Source: Heterocephalus glaber (Eukaryota; Chordata; Mammalia; Rodentia; Bathyergidae). From it: a stretch of 64,000 bases of DNA. This document shows positions 10,101 to 25,100 of the stretch, piece by piece; positions within the stretch are counted from its first letter, which is position 1; each line of letters begins with the position of its first letter. Both the position numbers and the translations under genes were made by a program. The stretch spans positions 5,688,959-5,752,958 of the forward strand of contig NW_004624742.1 of assembly GCF_000247695.1 (NCBI RefSeq), written 5' to 3'. Below the pieces are notes generated by a model. The model saw nothing but the letters and a program-made list of their open reading frames with translations, was not told the origin of the DNA and searched no databases.

Positions 10101-13100
10101 ACCTGAAAAAAAAAAAGAAAGAAAAAAGAAAACAAAAGGAAAACAAAACATACATGCTATCAGTGTAAGTGATACTGGTGTATGAAACATGCAATTATCA
10201 TATGTGAAAATTGGGTGTGACAGTTGAAGCAAAGATTATTCTTGTTGTGGAGTTCCATTGGTATTTTCATTGTAGTTCACAGATTTTCATTTCTGGTGTT
10301 ATCTTTTAGGTTTTGTAATCAAGTAAACAGCTGATGTGAAATGTTGATGTCTATTCTAAACACTCATTACACATTTGGTATTTTATTTTATTCCTATCTT
10401 ATTTTCCTGCTAAGTGTATGTTGTATAATATCGTAGGAAGCTCCTGACAAAACAGGAAAAGGTTAAAAAAAAATGGCCTCCCACATAGGAAAGGAAAGCT
10501 AAGCATATGTGCTGTCAGTGTAAGGGAGATATTTACATGGAACATGCAGGTGTCATGTATGAAGACTGCCTCGAGTGTAACAATTGAAGTAAAGATTATT
10601 TTTGTTGTAGTGTTCTGTTGATATTTTCATTGTAGTTCACATAACATAGGTTTTTATTTCTGATGTTATCTTTTAGGTTTTTTAAGAAAGTACACAACTG
10701 ATGTGAAAATGTTGATGTCTATTTTAAGTACTCATTACATATTTCATATTTTATTTTATTGCTATCTTATTTTATTATTTAGGTGTGATAATTGAAGTAA
10801 ATATTTTTTGTAGAGTGCTTTTTGTATTTTTATTGTTCATATAGGAATTTATTTCTAATGTTATCTCTTAAGTTTTGTAAGCAAGTATACAGTTGATGTG
10901 AAAATGTTGATGTTTATTCTAAATGTACAATATGTATTAATAACTTAATACTTTATTTTATTGATATTTTATGTTCCTGTTAACTACACATTGTATAATA
11001 TAATAAGAACTTCCTGACAAAACAGCAAGACCAGCGAGATGTCAAGTATGTTCTACAAAAAAGCCAGAAAAACAAAACACATGTGCTGTTAGTGTAAGTG
11101 ATACATGTGTATGGAATATGCTGTTGTCATGTGTCAAGACTGCCTTAGGTGTGACGATTGAAGTAAATAATTTTTTTGTAGAGTGCTACTGATATTTTCA
11201 TTGTAGCTCATTTAGGAATTTATTTCTCTTGTTCTTTTTTAGAGTTTGTACACCAAAAAGTCAATGTTGAAAATTTTGATGCTTTTTTATAAACGCTCAG
11301 TAAATATTAAAAATGCAATACTTCATTTTTGTGATTTTTTTCTTGTTAAGCACTCATCATTTAATATAATAAAACTCATTAAATTGAAATTAATAATTCA
11401 TCAATAGAAATATTCTAAAGAATAAACATGGGTTTGACACACCCACGTTTCTGCGACTTTATGACAAAATATGTGTTACATTTTGGGGGCTAAATCTTTC
11501 TTCATCTCTAAAACTTTCTTCATCTCTACTGTTTTCAGACTGGGTAATTCACTCTACCATTGACTCTAACCTGGACTGTAGTTCTTGTATATACACTGAA
11601 TCTCCTCCAATACATTGTCCACATTATGGCCTGAGTAAACTTACCCAAATATGAACTGGATCCTTTCTCTCCTCTTTTTCTGAAGCTTGTTCACTGGCTT
11701 CATAATCATGCTCTTATATTTTTAATATGGCCTGCTTGGCTCTGCATGGTCAGCTGCTAACTACCTTCGGGACCTATCTTCACCTCATGCTCTTCTCACC
11801 CTCCCTTGGGGTGTTCCAGCCACAGTGGCCCTAATTCTGTCATTGGAAAGCATAACACCCATTTTCCCACACAACTTTGGTCCATGTTCTTTCCTATTCC
11901 TGGATTGCCAGTTCCCCTACCTTTAACTGTGTTCAACAAATACCTATATCCTTTGCTTCTTTGTTCAAACATCACTTCTTTAGTTCTCATCTCTTTCTTT
12001 CAACATTCTGTTAGTATATAACCATGCATTCATTATTGTGGTGGTTTAGTGTGTGGTACTCCCACAATGCTACAAGTTTTCATGAGACCAGGAATCTTTT
12101 TCAGTTTTGCTTATCACTGTATCTTAGAATACTCTTTTTTTTTTTTTTGAGACAGGGTCTGGCTTTGAATTCACTATGCACCACCATGCCTGGCTCAATA
12201 AAATAGTCTTGAATGAATGAATAATCATTAAAATATAAATCTATTCAAACAAATTCAAAAAGAGATTAAGTGGATAGAATTATGGATAAAACAAGTGATA
12301 GCTATGTGGAGGATCTATTGTATTACATATTCTTCTCTTAACTTTTCCATATGTTTGAAATTTTCCATAAAAAGATAATGCAACTACTAAAAATTTAGAG
12401 TATTGTATTTGACTACTTGGATAAGTGGTGAATTTAATCTTAAAATACTGCCTCTTTACATTCAAACTGAAATATTTTAATAAAAAATAAATTATACTGA
12501 CCTGAAAATATTTCGGTAATGGTTAATTGGACCACTTAATGCTCCAGGCTGAGAAAAGACATAAATATAAGCTTCAAGATCTTCTGTTGTTAATCGACAT
12601 CCTTTTCTTCCAATGCCAGTGCTCTGACTGGTAAAGAGATGTTTCAAAGCCTAATTTAAGTGAAAAGAGAATAATTAAACTTTTCAATTATCTAATAATA
12701 GCTAAATCTTTAGCTTTAAAGGGAGATGGTGATCAGCGTGCAGTGACAACTCCTAACTTTTGTTCCAGCTAGGTTCATGATTTCATTGTTTAAAAACACA
12801 TTTTATGAATTTTTGTTTTTCTGACCTTTTTATATTCTTCCCTTTTAGCTCCTTTTGCATACTTCACCCTTTTGAAAAGCTTCTTGTATTCTTGGTGTCT
12901 TTTCATATTCTACAAAGTCCAGCTCAAGTGCTACTCCTACCAAAAAGCCTTTCTTAATATTCCAGCTGTTGCTTACTGACAACTGATCTTCTCCCCCACC
13001 AAGTCTCCACCCTCATTTTGAAAAATACTGCTCTCTATACCAGCATTTCACAAAGTACACATCTAAATCACCTGCGTAAGAATAATGGGTGGTTGTTTAA

Positions 13101-16100
13101 TTGTAAACCCCTCAACCCCAAAAACATGCTTGTAAAAATGTAAAATGACGTATGTATGAAGTAACTGCAAAACTATTTGTAATAGAAAATGACTGGAAAC
13201 AATCACATATCCATTTGTAGTGGGACTGGTTGAATAAACCGTGGTATAGTTACACAATGGTGTATTGTATTCTTAGTACTCCAAGAAAAGATGGTCGTAA
13301 ACTATATGTTTATATGGCATAATCTCCAGGCTATATTGTTAAGTGAAAAAACAAAAAACAAAACAAACAAACATAGGTTAAAAAAGTGTTTTACAACATG
13401 CTATCTTTTGTATAAGAAGGGAGATAAATAGAACTACATGTAAGGTTATAGTTTTAAAAAGAAACCATATAAAGATAAGCCAAAATTAAATAAAATTGTT
13501 TCCTGTGGGAGATGGAGAGAACAAGATGGAGGGTTCAAAGAAGCAAGCAAGACCTGTCTGAATGTACTTTGTTTTAGAATTTTGACTTGGAACTACACAA
13601 ATGTTTTATGTAAAATCACAGAGTTAAGTAAAAACCCTATAGTCTTAAATTTGTGATGGAAAAACAAGTAAATACATTATTTCTTCTTTCTAAAAAATAT
13701 GCACATCTAAATCCTATCCAATGGAAAGATTTAATAGCAATAAAATCCCAGTTACAATGATCACCTTTTCACCTAGATTGTAGTCTCTAAATACCATTTC
13801 TTGCCGAAAGGATTCAAAGTTCCTTCACTAAATGTCTGATTTTAGATGTATAGTAGGAAATAAAATGTAGGCCTACAACAGTGATGGTGAACCTTCTAGA
13901 GTTTTCAATGATAACAAAGAGTTGGCTGCGGCAGTTGTGCCGTAAGTTCACCACTGCTGACCTAGAACATTAAGAAGTAATGTTTCTTGCTGGGGATTTA
14001 GCTCAGTGGTTCTAGTGCCTGCCTTGCAAGCACAAGGTCCCAAGTTTGATCCCCAGTACCAAAAAAAAAAAAAAGTAATGTTCCTGAACACTGAGTACTA
14101 ATTATTCTTGATTTAAGGGATTATGTCAAAGGACATAGGAGCCAATGTCCAGGGGTTCTCACTTGCCTAATATGAGACAATCTGGGATCAAAAGGAATAA
14201 TGATTGTAATTGATTGGTGTATAACAAGTATGAATTCATTACATTGACAACTGTTTAATAAAGGAAAGAATGAAGCTTTTGTCCTGCCATTCTTGTGTAA
14301 ACTGTATTTAAGAATAATCAAACAGATGATGCGGAGGACTTCTTTGCAAAGGAATTCCAATTAATAAAAGCATAAAGGATGACAGAAGTAAAAGAATCAT
14401 TATTTTGCACACTTTAATGAAACAATAAACCTAGGCTATTGTCATCATTGTGCTAAAACTCATTTGAAAGGATGTCAGGAAATGTTTGATCAGTTGACAA
14501 TTCATGGGCCCACTGATCAGTGTTCACATCATAAAACCAGGAACAGACTTCCTCAAGGTGATGAATTAGAAAATATACAGCAACAACTATTAAGTATTCT
14601 TGTCAAATTAAACTTCAGTCTAATCAAGCCTCTATATCATTAGTACCTATGAAGTAGAAAAAGTACACAATGAAGAAATTAGTCAAATCCAAAATGTGGA
14701 TCTTTCTTCAGGACAACTGACCCAATTTCTCAATAAGTACATGGTATATTTTTTTAGAAAGAAAAAGCCCAGAAAAGAATTTGTAATACATTGAAAAAGC
14801 GTAATAGCCAGGTATAGGGGCATGTGACAGTAGTCCTAGCTCCTCAAGTGGCTGAAGCAGGAGAATCACTTGAGCCCACAAGTTCAAGACCAGTCTGGGG
14901 AACAACAGTGAGACTTTAATGAGGAAAAAAACAACAACAACATAATAGCCAAGTATAATGTATGGACCTTGTTGGTTCCTGATTCAAACAAATGAAGAAT
15001 GTCAAGAGTTGAAATTGTTAAGGAAATTCAAATAGGTATTAAAAATTAAAAAGTTGTCATTCATTTTGTTAGGTTTGATAGTGGCACTGGGGTATATTAT
15101 AAAAACAAAAAAAGCCCTTATTAGCTGAGAAGTAGCTCAGTGGTAGAACATATACTTAACATGTTAAAACCTTGGGTTCAATCTTCAGCTTAAAAAAATT
15201 CTTATCTGTCGGAGATATATACAAAATTATTTCCAGTAAAATTATATTGTGTCTTTTAAAATTTCCAATATCTACCACCATTGTGAACATATAAGAAGTG
15301 TTCAATAAGTTTCTAAGATACTCGCATATCAATATACATGGTACACCAACACCTGCATGTTTGCTTTGTTTTATTTATTCCCAAGGGCTTTCACTTCTGC
15401 TGCTGTCAATCTTTCTTGCCTGATATTCACACTCCCTCATCTCTCCATGAGGTTCTTTAAAAAGAGGTATACCTTAGAAGTATGGGCTCTCACAAAAAAC
15501 CGTACAGCTAGGCACTCAAATATAAGAACAGAGACTATAAAGAGAACTAAGTCTATAGGTAAGTCCTCAAAGCATTCATTAAGTTTTAACATTTTAATTT
15601 CATTTTTCATTTGTAATGTTTGCCTTACCTTGAAATCATTTATTGAGAACATAAATTCTGGGAACTGTGGTATTTGGAAGAAGTAGTAATAGCTGGATTT
15701 GAATAGCTGGGCAGGGTGTTGTAAAATATATTCTGAAATTAAAATGCTATGTTAGACTTTATTCCAGAGGTATAAGCTACTTGCTATTGAAAGAACTTTT
15801 TAGGAGAATTTTACCTTTAAGACAATCTCATAAAAGAATCCACATAAAAGAATCTATATATTGCTCTTTAGAACAATTTCTATCTTCTTTAATTTTATTA
15901 TAGGTATTTTTAGTATTTATAAAATTTATAGCACTTTAAGTAAAAAGAAAGTTCTCCTTTATGAAGTCCTCACTCAGAAGGGAGTAGGAAGCCCAAACTC
16001 TGCTTTTCCTCCAAAGTCATCATCAGCAACCTGACACTTTTCTTACGAATTCACAGTAATTTTCCCTTTAGAAAAGATTTTTCCTTACAGATTGATTCAA

Positions 16101-19100
16101 ACTGAACATCTCATTCATTTGCCCTCAAAAAGAATTGGAGAGTTTCCTATAAATTCATTCATGTATCTAGAAAATTCATTCATTCAATGAATATCTGTGT
16201 GTCTACTGTGTCCCAGGAAATTTAGCCATGAATGAGACAGGAAAGGTCCCTGTGCACAAGAATCTTACACAGTAAGTGACAAATACTTAAAAATCACTTT
16301 AGAGAGCAATAGTCTCATAAAAAAATAAAACAAGCTAATCTTACTGAGAGTGATGGTGGCGTGGAGTGGAGGGACTCTGATAAGACGTGATCAGAGAAGG
16401 TCTCTCTGGGGACGTGATATGTGGGCTGAGTGCTGAATGGTTAACAGGGAGCCAGCCATGCAAAGATGTAGAAAGAGCACCCAGGAACAGCAAGTAGGTG
16501 TTGGGCTTGATATTAGCACAAAGGACAAAGAAGGCCAGAGTGACCGAAGGGCAGTGAAGGAGGCGGAAGTGGTATGAGAAGAATCAGAAAGAAAAACTGA
16601 AAGCAAATTTGGTAGGATTAGAATGGCAAGGATTTTATTTCAGGTGGTTTGGCGAGACACCTAAGTCTTAAATGGGGAGTAGTGTTATATATTGCACACT
16701 ATGCTTTTATTTTCCTTGCCATAGGTCATTTTTCCTTATTTCTCATTTTGTGACTACATTAAATATGGTTATAGAGTTCTTAGAAATATAATTTTTAGGT
16801 AAATGTTCACAATTATGCTAGACTCTTTGTAAAATCATCATTAAACAAGATTTATTCACTCCTACATTAAGAGATATCAATACAATTAAAGAAAGAAAAT
16901 AAAAATGTTACTTGGAATTCTCATATTGACCGGCTTAAAACTATTATTGATAATTTCAGAAATAGTCCAAGTATCTCCTTGTTGAAATCAATAACTACAA
17001 TTAATCCATATAATACCATTACCAAAATAATAGTTACTCAAAGGTCCTGATCAATTGAACAGCATGTAGCATGACTTCTGCTGCCTAATTCAATTGAGAA
17101 AAATATAACAAATCTCAAGATATTTGAGTACTAAGCTTAGTAACTAAACAAAAATAGATCAATTGGTCATGTATCTAAAATTCAGTCCTTACACTTAAAA
17201 TATGCAGTATTTACATATTCACAGTCCCTTTCTTCCTCACTTGTTTAGTTTGGGGAAGAAATAGAAATATGTTATTCTGAATTTTTTGTTTCCTAAAGGG
17301 CTGCTGTGGGTCTTAGGAGTACCTGTATCTCAGAAAACCTAACAAGGGCTGAGTGTAATAGTGCACATCTGTCTAACTACTCAGGAGGCTGAGGCAGGAG
17401 AATTTCAAGTTCAAGGCCAGCCTGGACAATTTAACAACTTCCTATCACAAAAAACAAATAAAACAACTTAATAAAGGTAATTAAAGAATAAAAAATTATA
17501 TATTTTCCCAAACAAAAGATGTGCGTAGCCATTGTTCACAGGACTAAGAGTCATCATTAAGTTTTAAGAGTTCCCTTTAAAGCAAAGGCTCTCAAAGTAT
17601 AGTTCCTGTGGATGCCTCTTCAAGATTCTTTTAAGGTGTCTACATGGCCAAATCTTTTTCATAAGACTATGACATCATTTATTGTTTTTCACTGTGTTGA
17701 AATTTGCATGGATGCTACCAAACCAATAGTGGATAAAGCCACTGATGTCTTAAGACAAATCAAGGGGTTGTGACTAAACTATACCAGTAGTCATGTTAGT
17801 CTTCACCACTGTACTCTTGTAGCAAATTCATTAATTAATTAATGTTCCAGTTTCACTTAATCTCCTTGATGAAAGAGCAAAAACTATTAATTTTATTAAA
17901 GCCTGAGTTTTAAGCACACATCTTTCTAGCATTTCAGTATTCCATGTGATTAAATAGAAAGAACACATAAAACAGTTTTGTTGCATACTCAAATACAATG
18001 GTTGTCTTAAGGAAAGGCATATCTGCAATCATTTTAGTTAATGAGTTGAGTTTGCTGCATTTTAAAAATGAAATATCATTTTAACTTGAAATAATGGCTT
18101 AACAAACTATCAGTTAGATAGGTATTTGGCAGATAATCCCTTGAAAAGGTGCAAACTGAGCCTCTCACTTTAAGGAAAACAACAGTATTTTTTGCCATTG
18201 ATAAAATAAAAGCTTCCTTTTTTGTTTTTTTGAAAAAGGGTCTCCCTATATAGTTTAGGCTGACTTTGAACTCACTATGTAAGGCTGGCCTCTAGTTTGT
18301 GATCCTCCTGCCTCAGCCTCCTGACTGCTGGCATTACAGGTGTGCACCACCAACCCTGGCTTAAATAAAAGCTTGTTTTCAAATAAAGATTGGAATTTTG
18401 GAAAACTTCTATCTCCTACTGGAAACTTCATGGTTTTGCAATAGTTAAGGCTTTTTCTGATGAGGCTAAGGTGATATCAGTGTGATTTTTTGATATCAAG
18501 TAATGAAGTGTGTCATATCAACCTATTGAAGGACTGCAAAATTCAATGAACTCTGTGAACTACTGAAGGTCTCCATAACTCAGTTTTGTATCAATACAAA
18601 ATCATGTATGTATAAAATATCTATTCAAAATGCTAGTGAGTCCAATTGATTTTAATGTGACACAGTATGAAAAGTTCTTTTACATGTCATGTTCCACATT
18701 GTTACTAACCTTTAAGAAACAACCAGTTTTTGAGTTTGGTGTACCATGATGGAGGAAAATCCATATTTAGCTGAAAAGGCTATTAAAATATTCTTCCTTT
18801 TTCCAATTACAAATCTGTGTGAGGTTAAATTTATTCTAACAATGTATTACAACAGATTGGGTGCAGAAGCAAATATAAGAATCCAGTTGTCTTGGATTAA
18901 GCCCCAAATTAAAGAAATTTTCAAAAATATAACATACCCGTTCTCATTAAAGCTTTGGTTAGTGTAGTTGGTAGTTTTATGTAGTCTGTAGTTAGTTTTA
19001 GTTAAAACATGCTACTTATGTTAACACATAATAGATTTTTAAAGAAATGAATTAATGTCTAAATACTTTTAAAATTTGTTTTAATTTCCAGTACAGTGAC

Positions 19101-22100
19101 TATTTGCAGATATAACCTATATAAGCAAAATACCATTGGGGTCTTTAATGATTTTAAAAGTATAAAGACATCCTGAGACCAAAAATGAGAGAGCTGCTGC
19201 TTTAAAAAATATTTGTATTTCTAGTAGCCAAAGCAGTTATACAAGAGGAAAATTTATTTCTAGGTTTTCAGAATTCAGTACTTTCAAAGTAATGTCATTG
19301 CATTTTCCCCTTTATCTCTCTCTAAAATAATGGTGAAATGTTTCCTTTGCAAGCAAAGAAGATAAATTTTTCTTACAGTCTTCAGGAAGATTTAAAATCA
19401 AGGCATCTAACACTGTCATATATCATGGTTTAGTCATTTTATTGTTAAAAGAACATATTAGCCAAATTTTGCTGTTTTTAATCCAAAATGTCAGCGCCAA
19501 TAGTGACTTGTCACATTAGCACAGATGATTTAATGAAAACTTAAACTCACCTGTAAATACATTTGGATGAGGGAAGTTAATAACAATAAGCTTTGTCACC
19601 ATTTCAGGATAACAGATAGCAATTAGCCAAGCGATCATGCCCCCCCAGTCATGGCCAATCAGAACACATTCGCTATACCCTGAAATTGAGAAAAATGTTA
19701 ATGTCATTGAAAAAGAACAGGTGGGTGCATCATTACCTCACAAAAAAAGTGACATTTCAGAAGCTACTCTTTCCACCATCCTACCCTATACTTTTCACAG
19801 ATAAACTGTGGTTAGTGTTTCCAAAACCTGTCTGTACATCAGAATCACATAGATAGCTTTTTAGAAAATTTAGGTGCCCAGGATCCACTCTAGACCTACA
19901 GATTCCAAATCTCTTTCAAGAATCTACATTTAAAAATAAATCTGAAATAGCCAGCTCAGTTCTGTTCTTATGGATCTGAGTTTAGAAACTATGGTAAAGA
20001 GTGCACATAATTAGGTCTTAAATGTAATTATTTGAATTCATTTTTAAATGCTGAGAAATTACCAGCTATAGTAAAATCATAAACGGCACATTTATGTCCA
20101 ATCTGTATTTTTTTTTGAGACAGGGTCTTACTACAGTCACAGGCTGGCCTGAAAGTCACTATGTAGCCCAAACTGGCCTTGGACTCGTGATCCTCCTGCC
20201 TTTGTCTCCTGGGTGCTGGGATTATAGATGTGCGCTACTGCACTGGGCTTCAACTTGTAAATCTTTATGTATAGAAAGTATGTATTTTCTCTCTAACTCC
20301 ACAAATCCAGTGTTACAACTAAACATGTCAAACTGAATTAGTGGCAAGTCTTAATTATAGCATCTTTAGTTACAGTCATGCACTGTGGAATCCCATTTCC
20401 ATACATATATGACGGTGGTCCCATAAAATTATAACAGGGATGAAAAATTCCTATCACTTACTGATGTAGCTGTCCAAGCGTAGCACAATGCATTACTCAG
20501 GTGTTTGTGGTAATGCTGGTATAAATGAACCTACTGTTCTGTTAGTCATTGGGAAGTACAGCATGTACAATTGTGTATAATAAATACTTGATAATGATAA
20601 ATGACTGTTACTGGCTTATATACTTCCTATACTATACTTTTATTGTTATTTTAGAGTGTACTCCTTCTAATTATTAAAAATTACTGTAAAACAGTATGCT
20701 ATGTTATGCTGAAAGCAGCCTTGTGCATCTTATGCTTTTCATGTCTCTTGATTGCAAGAGGCCACATTAAGTAACTGATACAATTTAGGTTTGTGTAAAT
20801 ACACTCTATGACAAGTGCACAAAGATCAAACAGCCTGGGCTGGGGATTTAGCTCAGTGGCGCTGTGCCTGCCTCACAAGCACAAGGTCCTGAGTTTGATC
20901 TTTGGTTCAAAAAAAAAAGGAGCAAAGATAAAACAGCCTAATGATGCATTTCTCAGAATAAATTCCACCATCAAGTGAGACATGACTGTAAGCTTCATTT
21001 CATGTAATCACTAAGATAATATGAATTAGGTTAAACTATTTTTATTAGTACTTTTATTAGTACATGTTTGTAGTACATAATGATTACATTCATTGTAGGG
21101 AATTGGTACATGTATATAATACATCTCAATTCTTCTTTTCTCCCTTCCCTCTACCCCCTTTTATTTTGTCAGCATCAGATTCATTTATTTATCTTATAAT
21201 ATCTAATAAAGTTAATTATCATATACACAGATTAAAAACCAGACTAATAGGCCAAAAAGCATATAAAACACATAAGACAATTATACTAAGTTAAGGTACA
21301 CTTTTAGGTACATTGTCCATGCTAGATTACAATAACTGGGCCGGGGATTTAGCTCAGTGGTTCCGCTGCCTGCTTTGCAAGTGCAAAGTCCTGAGTTTGA
21401 TCCCCGGTACCAAAAAAAAAAATAGATTACAATAACCCTTTTTCCCCTCTCTAACAGAGATTCCTAAAAGATTTCCCTTGTACAGCTTGATAAGATTCAT
21501 TTGTAATTTATTTCTGAAGTACTTAAAATTACTTAATTCTTTCAATAATTTCTCACCATTATTATTCTAACATACACACACACATACACACATACTTGTT
21601 TATATTATTGATTTCCCTAGGAAATTTCATGATGACAGATTTAGGTCAGGTCTGACTGAATTATCACAAAATCTGAATGTAATACAACAGTTTGAAATCA
21701 ACATCGGAGTCTCTTTTATTGTAATCAAACTCAATAAAGCCATTGTAGACTGACTCCATCCATTATTTTCTCCTCTAAAGTATTCAGTCTGATCTATACT
21801 CTCATTAGATTACTGTAGAAAGGCTCTTTGGTTTCATGGCGCTTTTCACTGTGTTGTTTCCCTTAACATACTGATTTTAGTAGTAGTAGTAGCTTGTAGT
21901 AATAGTAGTAGTAGTAGTAGCTTAGTAGATTTTAGTAGTAGCTGATTTTTAGTCATCAGGGATGTAGTAGATTAGATTATTGTTTTAAAAAATACTCCCC
22001 ACTTCTACCTGCCATAGAAGAAATATACTGTGCTGCCCCGTTGATATTAAACTTGGCCATGTGATTTGCTTTGGTCTCTTGGCAGAACCAAAGGCTTTAT

Positions 22101-25100
22101 GACCTGACTTTAGGCACTGCCATATGACTTTCTTTGGCCAATGAGCTGCTCACTGAAGCCTGAAATATGCTAGTGCAGCTGGGCTCAACCTCTTGCCATT
22201 TCTGCCATTGCCCAAAGAGCTCTCCCCAGTCCCAGTTAGCAACTCATCTTTAGCTTAGGCTCTAGCCAAACTTACAGTAAGAAGCCAGACCCAGGTAGAC
22301 CAGAAGCCTGAAGCAAAGACCTACATTTGACCTGCGGATCCATGAACACAGAAGGAAATGATTATGGTTATACGTCACTAAGTTTGAGGTAGTTTCTTAT
22401 ACAATATTAATGTGATACCAGCTGATCAGTAAAAGACAAATAATGTAAAGTACTTTTGAATCTCATAATACTTTAAAATTATATTTAATTGTGGGTTCTG
22501 AAAAAATAAATTTTCTGAGTGCAAGATCAAAATTTTCAATAATTGGTTCTAAAAATAATAAATAGTATATATTGTCTATTTTTTCCTAAAAATAAATGGC
22601 ACTTTCTTCTTCTACACCCCCAAAGAACAGTAAGGAAGGTCTATTTTTATAAAACAAACTTTGAAAGTCATTCTTTTTTTTTTGGTACCGGGGATTGAAC
22701 TCAAGACCTTGCGCTTTTGAGGCAGGCTCAGTGCCACTGAGCTAAATGCCCAGCCCTGAAAGTCATTCTTAACTGTGTACTCTAGATGTATTATTTTAAA
22801 TTTTCTGGACACATATTTCAAGCTGTATAACTAAAACCATGGAGATAGGAAGCAGATAACAGCTTGGGTAGATGGAAAATGCACCCTCCCAAGAAAATAA
22901 GTCATCAATTCACAATTTGTTGAAGTTAGTTCCTTAAAAAGAATTTAATACTGTTCAAAAAAATTAACCTACCTAAAGAGTCTAAAATATCCTTTATATC
23001 TGTAATTAGACAGTCCAATTTATAATTTTCTCGATGACCAGGGGCATCTGTTTCTCCATAGCCTCTCAAATCCAGTGCAACAACTCTATATGCACTTTTA
23101 AATTCTCTCAGTTGGTGACGCCAAGAATACCTGCAGGGAAAAAGAAACATTAAAAATACTCTATTAACTAACACAAAAAATAACATTAGTAGGGCATGGT
23201 GATGAGTGCCTGTAGTCCCAGCTACTTGGGGCTGAGGCGAAAAGATCACTGAGCACAGAAATTCAGGATCAGCCTGGGCAGCATAGTGAGACCTTGTCTC
23301 AAAATAACAAAAAATGAACACCAAAAACAGTAATACTAAAGTTTTCCCAAGTGGAAATCTATAAGAAATTCTTTATTTTGAAAAATAATATAATTGCTTC
23401 TCAGTAAAAAAAAGAAAACCATGTGAGAAGGAAGCACTGATAATCTTTACTAAAATTATCTTATCTTTTTACCAGCTTCAGCAGGGTATGTATGACAAAA
23501 CGATTTACAGAAACTATAAAAAGTTGGATATAAAAATCAATATATATGTATATATGAAATCAATTTTCTAAGCTTTTCTTAAATGATGCTTGTAGCCATC
23601 AGGGAATCTGTACTAAGATCAATCCATTATTTTATAGCCTTAAGTTTTAGATATAATAAATAATTATAAAGTTTTGAAATATTGTGAGAGAGAATGCGAG
23701 CTTGAGTGTTTTATAAAAGCATCTGAATGGTTATTTTACCCAGGACTTTGGTGGAGTAACATAAGCAAAACGTTTTTGTACAATCATTTGATTCTCTTAT
23801 TAGTAAATTTATTAGATGAAAATATATTTTCCTCTAAAGCAGATTTTTCTCATCTTACTCTACTATCAAAAGGGCCTGGTGTTTTCAGTAATTACTATAT
23901 AATAATTTATTTATGGATGAAAAAGCCTGAAAATTAAGACAGATTATCACTGAAAGAATCCAATAGCACAACCTTTTAAAATGATTCTCTACTTGCTATG
24001 CAAAATTCTCTGGAGAAGATCTGAACCCATGACTAAAAGCAAGAGTGATACTCAAAACAGTTAACAACCAAAATGGCCAAAATGATGAGTTAGAATGGCC
24101 AGAGTGCTGTAGCCATGCTCTCCAGGGCTCTGCGGTGCCAGGTATTCCCTCTTGTGCTTAATCATGAAAGTGCAGAAAGAAACTGCATGAAACTGCAGGA
24201 GATTTTTTTTCCTCCAATAAGCAAAGTCATTTTGGATAACTAACAAGAAAAGTATATATATATACATTTTTTTTTTCAAGGTGACTCATTGTGTTATAGA
24301 ACTCAAAATGTGCACTTAAAAAAAAGCATCCTTATGCACATCTGTTCACGGAAACACAGTGTAAAATGATCTGACACAAGCCAAACGGGAGATTATTGCC
24401 TGAAAATATCTCTGGAGTGCAACAGACAAGCAAACACAGAGATGTAAGATTAAGCCAGTAGTGAGACGGCAGTGCAAAGTGACCCAAAAGTCAAGGTGGT
24501 GGTGCATGGCTGTAATCCCAGCACTTGGGGAGCCTGAGACAGGAGCATCACAAGTTCAAGTCCAACCTGAGTAATTTAGTGAGAACCTGCTTCAAAATAA
24601 AAATAAATAGGAAAAGGGCCGGGGATGCAGTGCAGGGTGAAGGCCCTGCATTCAATCCTCCATACAGTCCCTCCTCCAAGTGACATAAAGCAATAAGATC
24701 AATATAACAAGTCAATCACCTCACATTGACAGATTATCAGGAAGAGTCTCAGACACAGATTTGGAATTATGAATGCACACAAAATCTCTAACCTTTTGCT
24801 AGGATATCTATGACTTAAATATCTGCAAAAATATTGCCAATTAAGATGGGTTTGAAAAATGTTAATAGCATTTGCTTTTGCTAGACCATAGCAATCTTCT
24901 TAATCTTGGCTCTAGGTTGTAACAAAAATGAAGCAGTTTGCTTCCTCATAGCTTCTCATCAATTGACACACATAACTTTGTTATTTTCTCATTAGCCTTA
25001 CAATTTTGAATTGGTTTTTATGTCTATGAAACTGAAGCCCAACTCTCCCCACTGTATAATCTCTCATACTCAGTCAATAAAGTTCTGCAGATTTAACATC

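Noticed and set aside
21337..21422. tRNA genes at ID elements
   Set aside because: They keep A- and B-box-like parts but have poly-A tails and target duplications and no cloverleaf; they are SINEs.
22926..23324. 132-codon single-exon protein around EPHX4 exon 3
   Set aside because: The open frame merges exon 3 with a B1 SINE upstream. Splice sites at 23130/23131 and 22973/22972 define the real coding part.
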